DNA of 64,000 nucleotides from Mastigias papua (Eukaryota > Cnidaria > Scyphozoa > Rhizostomeae > Mastigiidae). Under the pieces are notes generated by a model. It saw nothing but the letters and a program-made list of their open reading frames with translations, ran no database searches and was not told the origin of the DNA. The position numbers and the translations under genes are program-made. Below are positions 57,961 through 64,000 of this stretch, in pieces; within the stretch, counting starts at the first letter, position 1, and each line of letters begins with the position of its first letter. The DNA is taken from NCBI GenBank assembly GCA_964019165.1, contig OZ025279.1, positions 3,365,602 through 3,429,601 on the forward strand. The letters are read 5' to 3'.

Positions 57961-60041
57961 ATACTTGTGAGATCTACTGTTGTGCAACCTTTCCTAAATA
58001 CAGTCTGATTTAATCTGATACATTAATTTCTTCTGCCTATGCAGTACTTCCTCAAGTATCCGGCCACTGCTGGACAGAAACTTTCTAAAAGGGGGTCTGA
58101 TAATCGAAAGAGGCCGATCAAGCAAAGTTACCCATTATTTGAACATTATAGGAACGTGTGTTGTGTGCTTCCTATAAGCTGCTATGCTCGTTCAGTGACA
58201 TCCTTCGTTGATCTATGTTGTTGCATATCATTATTTAACGTGCAGAGAACACGGAGGCAGAGAGAGGAGACGATATTGTTGACGGTACTCTGACTCACTC
58301 TGACTGATTTTACAACATAAATTACATGCATATATACAGAAACATTTAACAACCAATCCTGCAAATGCTACGTTTGCAAATTTAATCACACCCTATAATT
58401 TCTGTTCAATTACACCCTTTTTCTTTTAAAATTTAGCATTTGAATGTATTTATTTCCTTAGTTATTTCCTTTCATTTGCGATATAATAGATTAGTTTCGA
58501 TTTAGATTAGTTGTACTTGTATATGATATATATGTATATATGTATAGCTAGAAGTGAATTCGAAATAAAATAAGTTAACAAACAAACAAACAAACAACCC
58601 GAAATAAACATGATTTACGTAAAGGAAGGGTTAGGTTGTTGTTAGAGGATTGTTGAATAGGCTCATGGTGTGGTGATTGCGTAGAGAACAACAGAAGAGG
58701 AATGACCAGGTGTTTGCTGACAGGAGTGACGTACGGTGATGTCCCAGGTGTGTGATGTTGTGAATGCGAATGAATGAAAAGAAGAAAATCGGCATTGAGT
58801 ATGAAATGGCCTGTTACAATGTTTACGTGTCACTACAACATCATGCACAAAAAAGCTACCGTATTTTCCGGTGTATAGCCTGCACGACAGTTAATCCGCA
58901 GTGCCTAAAAATGACGTATATTGTTTGCTTGTTTCATCAGATAGATTGTGGCTCCAAGAACAGAGCCAGTAAAATCTGATGATATGGAGCCCATTTATTG
59001 TCAGCTATGTGACAGGAGTGTTATTGGTTGTACTCTCACCACTGTCATCAAGTCAGCAGTAGAAATTTTCTTTGCTTTGGCCCCATGTTGAAATCGATGA
59101 ACACAGATAACTTTCAAGAGCGGTTGAAAGCGATGGGTGAGCGACTTACGGGAGGCGAAATTTCCAAGAGACTTTACATAATTGGGTGAGAATTTTTCTA
59201 CAGACACTTCCGGAAATACTTTTTGAGGCAGATAGAGGGGAAAGTCACCCTTCTCAAAAATTATTTCCCGCATTACCGTATAGCCCGCAGCCACCCTTGG
59301 AACAATAAAACTCGCCGTGTAACCCGCGAGTTATCTCCCGGAAGTTGCTATAATATAAGTAGAAAGTATTCCTATGATGCACAAGTAAAATTGCTATTAT
59401 TTTATTCCTTAAACCTATACTAAGTTATAGAAAAAACAGTTCCAAAAAGGCACGTCTATGGTGGCCCATCGTTCTCATTGAAAAAACACAACTTTTTTTA
59501 AAAGCATACAACATGTTTTATTTTCAAAAACGCAACTTTGTTTTTCGTTTTGAAAAATATAACTTTTGTTTATTTTTATAAACTAAACTTTCCTTTTTAT
59601 TTTGAAAAACATAACCTTTATTTTTAAAGAAAAGTTTTTTACTTTCATCGCAACTTTTGCCACTTTGAAACTGAAACCCAGTTTGTAGAAAACGTTGCTA
59701 TCGGTCCAGCATTCTCATAGTATACCATGATGCTTTTTGACAAACAGCTACTTTTCCAAGCGTGGCTGAGGAAAACGCCATTGAATGGCTTTGCTGCAGT
59801 GTATGCGATGGCCTAGTCTGTGTTGTACTCTGAAAGGATACATGATAAACGATCTCGTACAAAATTTTATTTGTTTATGCTACAATATGTTTGGAGAACA
59901 TGAAGTCTTGACTTGTCTTAGAGAGATTTTCTGCAGTACCTTTGAACACTTAGCCATTGAATGAAAAATGAATATTTTCAACCATGCACTGATAGCTATC
60001 AGAATTGTCTGAAATCTTCAGAAGTCTGAGGAACCACCATT
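57961..60041. other. Non-coding stretch left of LINE C
   Basis: No gene is supported. There is an (AAAC)n run at 58,578-58,597. TACCGTATTTTCCGGTGTAT at 58,858 looks like one end of a TA-flanked MITE, but I did not find a clean opposite end. 59,480-59,660 contains four loosely repeated TTTTGAAAAACATAACTTT-like units. Confidence 0.4.
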
Positions 60042-60052
60042 GGGAACCACAT
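60042..60052. repeat. Target-site duplication of LINE C, left copy
   Basis: GGGAACCACAT, identical to 63337-63347 on the other side of LINE C. Confidence 0.88.
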
Positions 60053-63000
60053 CTTCTTCTTCTTGTGCCCTATCTTATGACATCGGCGACCAGTTTATGC
60101 CACTTATTCCTGTTTTCCGTGCACTGAATTAGCTCAATCCCTGATATCCCGCTCCATTCAGCAAGTCTTTGGATAAATGTGATCCTTTGTCTCCCTCTTG
60201 CCCTTTTTCCTGCTATCTTGCGCGTGAGTATTATCTTTTCCATTCCGTCCTTTCTGATGCAATGACCAAGGAACTGTAGTTGCTGTTTCTTAATAGATTT
60301 CATCAGCTTTCTGTCAGTGTCAGCTAGAAATAAAACTTCTTCATTTGTTGTATGACTTGTCCAACCTATCCTCAATATTCTACGTAGAAGCCACATCTCT
60401 GCTGCATTTATTTTCTTCTCCATTTCTGTAGACACAGTCCATGTCTCACATCCATATTTTAGGACCGGCAACACATAACATTCCAGCACCCTTAGTCTAG
60501 TTGGTATGGTGATCTTTGGATTGCACAATATTTGCTTTAACTTTGAAAAGGTCTCTCTTGACATTGCAATTCTTCTTTTAATCTCTTTGTCGCACCTACT
60601 GTCTGCTGTGATCAAGCTTCCTAGATAACTAAACCAATTCACTTGCTTAATTTTTGTGGTATGAACCCAGATGTTACAAGTTGGAATATCCCTCTTTTTG
60701 GTTACTACCATGCACTCTGTCTTTTTTGTGTTAAAACATAAACCCTTTTTTGCACTTTCTAAAACTACCTTGTCTACTAATACTTGAAGTTGCTCCTCCG
60801 ACGTAGCTATCAGTACAGTATCATCTGCATAGCGAAGGTTATTAATGTTGTTCCCTCCTACAACAAGCCCTGGCATAGCTTCTAACTCTCTTAATATTCT
60901 TTCGCTATAGAGATTGAATAAGTCTGGTGACATCACACATCCTTGTCTTACACCTTTCTTTATTTCGACATATTCGCCCACATGACTGCTGATTCTTATA
61001 GCTGCTGCTTGCTTCCAATACAGGTTCCTAATTATTCTCAAATCCTTGCCATCTATCTGGATATCCTCAAGCATTTCAAAGAGTTTCTTGTGTTTCACAT
61101 TATCGAAGGCTTTGCTATAGTCTATAAAACATAAGAACAGGCTTTTTTGCATCTCGATAGCTCTCTCTGATAGCATTCTAATCATAAATATTGCATTACG
61201 TGTACCGCTATCTTTTACAAATCCACATTGCAGTTTCGATATTTCAGGATTAGTTTTGCTTCTTGTTCTTCTCATCAGTACCTTTAATAATATTTTCACT
61301 ACATGGCTCATGATGCTGACTGTCCTGTGGAGCTCACACTCTGCCGCAGCTGGCTTTTTCGGCAGTGCTATAAAGATGGACCTACTTAGATCTGCAGGGA
61401 TATTTCCCGATTCGTAAATGTCATTAAGCATGTTCGTCAGTTTCTCAATGCCAAAGTCACCTATGCTTTTGATTAATTCAACAGCTATTTCATCTGTGCC
61501 AACTGCTTTGTTGTTTTTCATGCTTTGAACTGCTGCTTGAACTTCAGATGCTAAAATCTTTGGGCCTAACATGTTACTCGATATATCTGGCATTTCTCCT
61601 CTCTCATCATCAAATAAGTCTGTAATGTACTCCGTCCACCTTTCTATCATTGCTCCTTTCTCTATGATGATACTTCCGTCCTTTGCCCTTAAGCATCCGC
61701 CTGCTGTGCAATACTTTTTCTTGGTGATCTCATTGATATTTCTAAACATTTCTTTTGGACTCTTAGTTTTAAATCTCTCAATTTCTACACATTTTTTGTC
61801 TAGCCATGCTTCCTTTGCCTCTTGGCATAGTTTCTTTATCATTGTATTTACTTGATTGTATTTCTTTGTATCCTTGTCTTTGTACAATCGTCTTTCATCC
61901 ATCAATTTAAGAATATCGTCTGTCATCCATTTTTTATGTTTCTTGCTTTTTCTAGTTGGAATCACCTCCTTTGCAGTTTCCACAATTGCTTCCTTAAATA
62001 TTTCCCAGCTAGACTTTTCATTTGATTCTTCAAGGGTCTCAAATCGATTACTCACTTTCACTGCATATGCTAGCTTCATTTCCTTATCATCCATCAATGC
62101 TGCATAGTTTAGAGCTTGGTGTTGTTTTGGTATTTTTACATTTTTCAACTGCATCTTTATGGTTGTAATGACAGGAACATGATTACTATTAATGTCCGCT
62201 CCAGGATAAGTTTTAGCTTGTTTCACTGCATTTCTATATCTCTTCTTGATAGCAATATAATCTATCTGATTTCGTGTTCTATCACCTGGGCTTTTCCAAG
62301 TATATTTTCTTCTTGCTGGTTGCTGAAACCATGTGTTTGCTATGATTAGGTCATGCGCACAACACCATTCTATCCATCTTTCACCTCTCTCATTTCTTTC
62401 ACCCAAACCATGAGGGCCTACGATATCATCTACTCTTTCATTTCCTACCTTTGCATTAAGGTCTCCCATTACTATCAATAATTCGGCAGATTTGCATTGT
62501 TTGATTGCTTCCTCCATCTCCTCATAAAATCTTTCAAGCTCAGATTCTTCACAATCAGCTGTTGGTGCATATATTTGCATGATTACTATATTAAAAGGCT
62601 TTGCATTTAGTTTGACTATCATCACTCTATCTGATACACACCAATACCCTAACAAGCATCTCGAGGTATTTTCATCTAAAATAATTCCTACTCCTCTTTC
62701 ATGTTTGCATCCACCTGAATATATCATGGTACTTCTCTCAGATTTGAATATTCCGGCACCTGTCCATCTGGTTTCACTAATTCCCAGGATGTTAATTCCC
62801 AATCTGCCCATCTCTTGCTTCACATTGTCTAATCTTCCTGCTTGGAATAGCGTCCTCACATTCCATGTGCCTGTTCTTATTTGATGTTTTCTTGTATTAA
62901 TTGAATATCTCGCAGTAGCTGGCTGACGGTCTGGCCTCACCTGCTTAACATGAGGGCACCTACCGGGCGAGAGATTGTCACACACTTGTACAACCTCCTT

Positions 63001-63336
63001 AACGCCGTTATCTCTATTATTAATTATTGGCATAATCATGGTATTACTAGGCTAAATACTACAGTGGTTCGCCATTGCCTACTGTAGGGTGAACTTAGGA
63101 TGACCACCATTTCCCTTCCCAGCAGTTCCTCCGCCTGTATTAACAGCCGTTGACTATTGGGGTCGTAGCTCGTCCGCCTTCATCTCTGAGTTAATGCAGA
63201 ATCCGCCGTTGGCCATCGCTCGTAACCCTGAGCAGGGACCCAAACCAGGTACTACCAGCTGGGTTAACTGGACCTGGGGCTCGCAAAAGGGCAGGTGCGA
63301 CCACTACCTGGGAGGGACAACCCTCCTGCTACCCTG
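60053..63336 (-). mobile_element. LINE C: full-length RTE-type non-LTR retrotransposon
   Basis: A 3,284-bp element bounded by an 11-bp direct repeat. On its own strand it has a GC-rich leader of about 297 bases (63336-63040), one uninterrupted EN-RT ORF, and a short (AAG)n 3' tail at 60053-60063. Tail, size and single ORF match the RTE clade. It is a different subfamily from LINE B: the two proteins share motif order, but the tails (AAG versus GAT) and many residues differ. Confidence 0.9.
60070..63039 (-). CDS. LINE C endonuclease-reverse transcriptase polyprotein
   Basis: 989 codons without interruption. The APE-type endonuclease is at about 55-298: TWNVRTL with N60, SETRW with E89, YAPTA, GDLNAKVG with D193 and N195, NQIDY with N257. 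The terminal triad, normally Ser-Asp-His, reads Ser285-Asn286-His287. RT is at about 500-800: LPKKP at 559, GFVKDSGTRNA at 606, FIDYSKAFD at 638-646 (Asp present), RQGCVMSPDL near 698 and YADD at 737-740. The C-terminal region has LQFLGHCIRK and GKRARGRQR. Enzymes of this kind nick target DNA and prime reverse transcription there. The RT motifs appear complete; the endonuclease substitution may impair nicking. Confidence 0.92.
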   Translation of the reverse strand: MIMPIINNRDNGVKEVVQVCDNLSPGRCPHVKQVRPDRQPATARYSINTRKHQIRTGTWNVRTLFQAGRLDNVKQEMGRLGINILGISETRWTGAGIFKSERSTMIYSGGCKHERGVGIILDENTSRCLLGYWCVSDRVMIVKLNAKPFNIVIMQIYAPTADCEESELERFYEEMEEAIKQCKSAELLIVMGDLNAKVGNERVDDIVGPHGLGERNERGERWIEWCCAHDLIIANTWFQQPARRKYTWKSPGDRTRNQIDYIAIKKRYRNAVKQAKTYPGADINSNHVPVITTIKMQLKNVKIPKQHQALNYAALMDDKEMKLAYAVKVSNRFETLEESNEKSSWEIFKEAIVETAKEVIPTRKSKKHKKWMTDDILKLMDERRLYKDKDTKKYNQVNTMIKKLCQEAKEAWLDKKCVEIERFKTKSPKEMFRNINEITKKKYCTAGGCLRAKDGSIIIEKGAMIERWTEYITDLFDDERGEMPDISSNMLGPKILASEVQAAVQSMKNNKAVGTDEIAVELIKSIGDFGIEKLTNMLNDIYESGNIPADLSRSIFIALPKKPAAAECELHRTVSIMSHVVKILLKVLMRRTRSKTNPEISKLQCGFVKDSGTRNAIFMIRMLSERAIEMQKSLFLCFIDYSKAFDNVKHKKLFEMLEDIQIDGKDLRIIRNLYWKQAAAIRISSHVGEYVEIKKGVRQGCVMSPDLFNLYSERILRELEAMPGLVVGGNNINNLRYADDTVLIATSEEQLQVLVDKVVLESAKKGLCFNTKKTECMVVTKKRDIPTCNIWVHTTKIKQVNWFSYLGSLITADSRCDKEIKRRIAMSRETFSKLKQILCNPKITIPTRLRVLECYVLPVLKYGCETWTVSTEMEKKINAAEMWLLRRILRIGWTSHTTNEEVLFLADTDRKLMKSIKKQQLQFLGHCIRKDGMEKIILTRKIAGKRARGRQRITFIQRLAEWSGISGIELIQCTENRNKWHKLVADVIR

Positions 63337-63347
63337 GGGAACCACAT
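63337..63347. repeat. Target-site duplication of LINE C, right copy
   Basis: GGGAACCACAT, matching 60042-60052. Confidence 0.88.
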
Positions 63348-63725
63348 ATATCATCTATAACTGGTTAAATTCTGTTAATTTTCATAGGATAGTTGAAAGC
63401 TGAAGGACTTAGGAACCCAAGCAATTTTTTCATAGGAGGGAAGTTTTCACTATAGCACGAAAAAGCGGGAACATTCTTTTAGCGTTCTGAAAGCTTTTTT
63501 CTCTCGACACTTGCCCGAGTATGAAACGTCGCGTCGGATAACGACCGAAAGGTGAACTGAAATATACCCAGATGCAGATAGACGTGATATGATGAATAAT
63601 GCGTCTATTTGGCCCTATGATTGGGCACTTAGCACTGATTCACCTTTGTTCCCTTGAAGAGTCCAAGTGAGAAAGTGAACTCTTTTTGTTTACACAAGAC
63701 TGAGTTTTGAGTCTTAAGCCTGGTA

Positions 63726-63803
63726 TCCATATAGTCGTTGAGGGTCGTTGACGGTCTTTCCTAAAGCTTAAAGACTGTCAGCGACCCACAACGACTATAT
63801 GGA
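63726..63803. repeat. Hairpin 1 of a twin foldback unit
   Basis: Arms 63726-63758 and 63771-63803 are inverted copies with a few mismatches. The core is AGTCGTTGAGGGTCGTTGA. Confidence 0.85.
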
Positions 63804-63840
63804 CACAACCCAATAGTCATTTTAATCACATTAACGACTG

Positions 63841-63897
63841 AGTCGTTGAGGGTCGCTGAGATAGAACTAACTTCTATCTCAGCGACCCGCAACGACT
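63841..63897. repeat. Hairpin 2 of a twin foldback unit
   Basis: Arms 63841-63866 and 63872-63897 are inverted copies with one mismatch and a five-base loop. The core AGTCGTTGAGGGTCGCTGA is shared with hairpin 1, so the two are related units about 40 bases apart. Confidence 0.85.
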
Positions 63898-64000
63898 GAC
63901 AAAACCTGTCATCGACCCAAAAAAAGCTCAATATCACCCGTGATGGCGGACAAGCAACATCATACCAAGTTAGGGAACTTAAACATGTGTGATTTTATGC

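Larger units (their letters stand above)
63348..64000. other. Right edge of window, no gene seen
   Basis: Unique-looking sequence up to about 63,720, followed by two related hairpins, entered separately. No coding region is supported. Confidence 0.5.

Overview
The window looks like metazoan nuclear DNA, most likely from a non-vertebrate marine animal. A cnidarian is my first guess, but a sponge, lophotrochozoan or other invertebrate cannot be excluded. The support is: AT-rich sequence, a long gene split by GT-AG introns, an intronless class A GPCR, CR1- and RTE-type LINEs, TA/8-bp-TSD MITEs, and an interstitial TTAGGG-type telomere repeat. Every gene and LINE I can support lies on the minus strand.

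Layout from right to left, in the direction of transcription. 63.7-63.9 kb holds twin hairpins. 60.05-63.34 kb is a complete RTE-type LINE (LINE C) with an intact 989-codon ORF, an 11-bp target duplication and a substituted endonuclease residue. 51-60 kb is mostly non-coding, with one decayed RT remnant near 57.6-57.9 kb. 44.4-51 kb is a decayed CR1-like LINE (LINE A) that was hit twice: by a 289-bp hAT-type MITE and by a second RTE-type LINE (LINE B), each with clean target duplications. 42.7-44.4 kb is the upstream region of the host gene and carries five CCCTAA repeats.

6.5-42.7 kb holds the main gene, an orthologue of the deubiquitinase USP24. I could place 33 exons whose phases chain without a break into 1,421 codons: the N-terminal UBA domain, the helical-repeat region and an internal ubiquitin-like module. 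The region continues to about two-thirds of the way to the catalytic domain, and the USP catalytic domain itself was not found in the window. Its introns are loaded with nine long (TA)n arrays, two large snap-back palindromes flanked by (TA)n, a Harbinger remnant, and hAT/pogo/'cTTATTCGAGG' MITEs. At 0.75-2.26 kb lies a single-exon rhodopsin-class GPCR with unusual core motifs. It is either the next gene or nested in a long USP24 intron.

The host genes show no operon-like relation. The most distinctive material is (1) the perfect 71-bp-arm palindrome and its second-site analogue, both sandwiched between (TA)n arrays, (2) the three-element nested insertion with readable target duplications, and (3) the apparent absence of the USP24 catalytic half.
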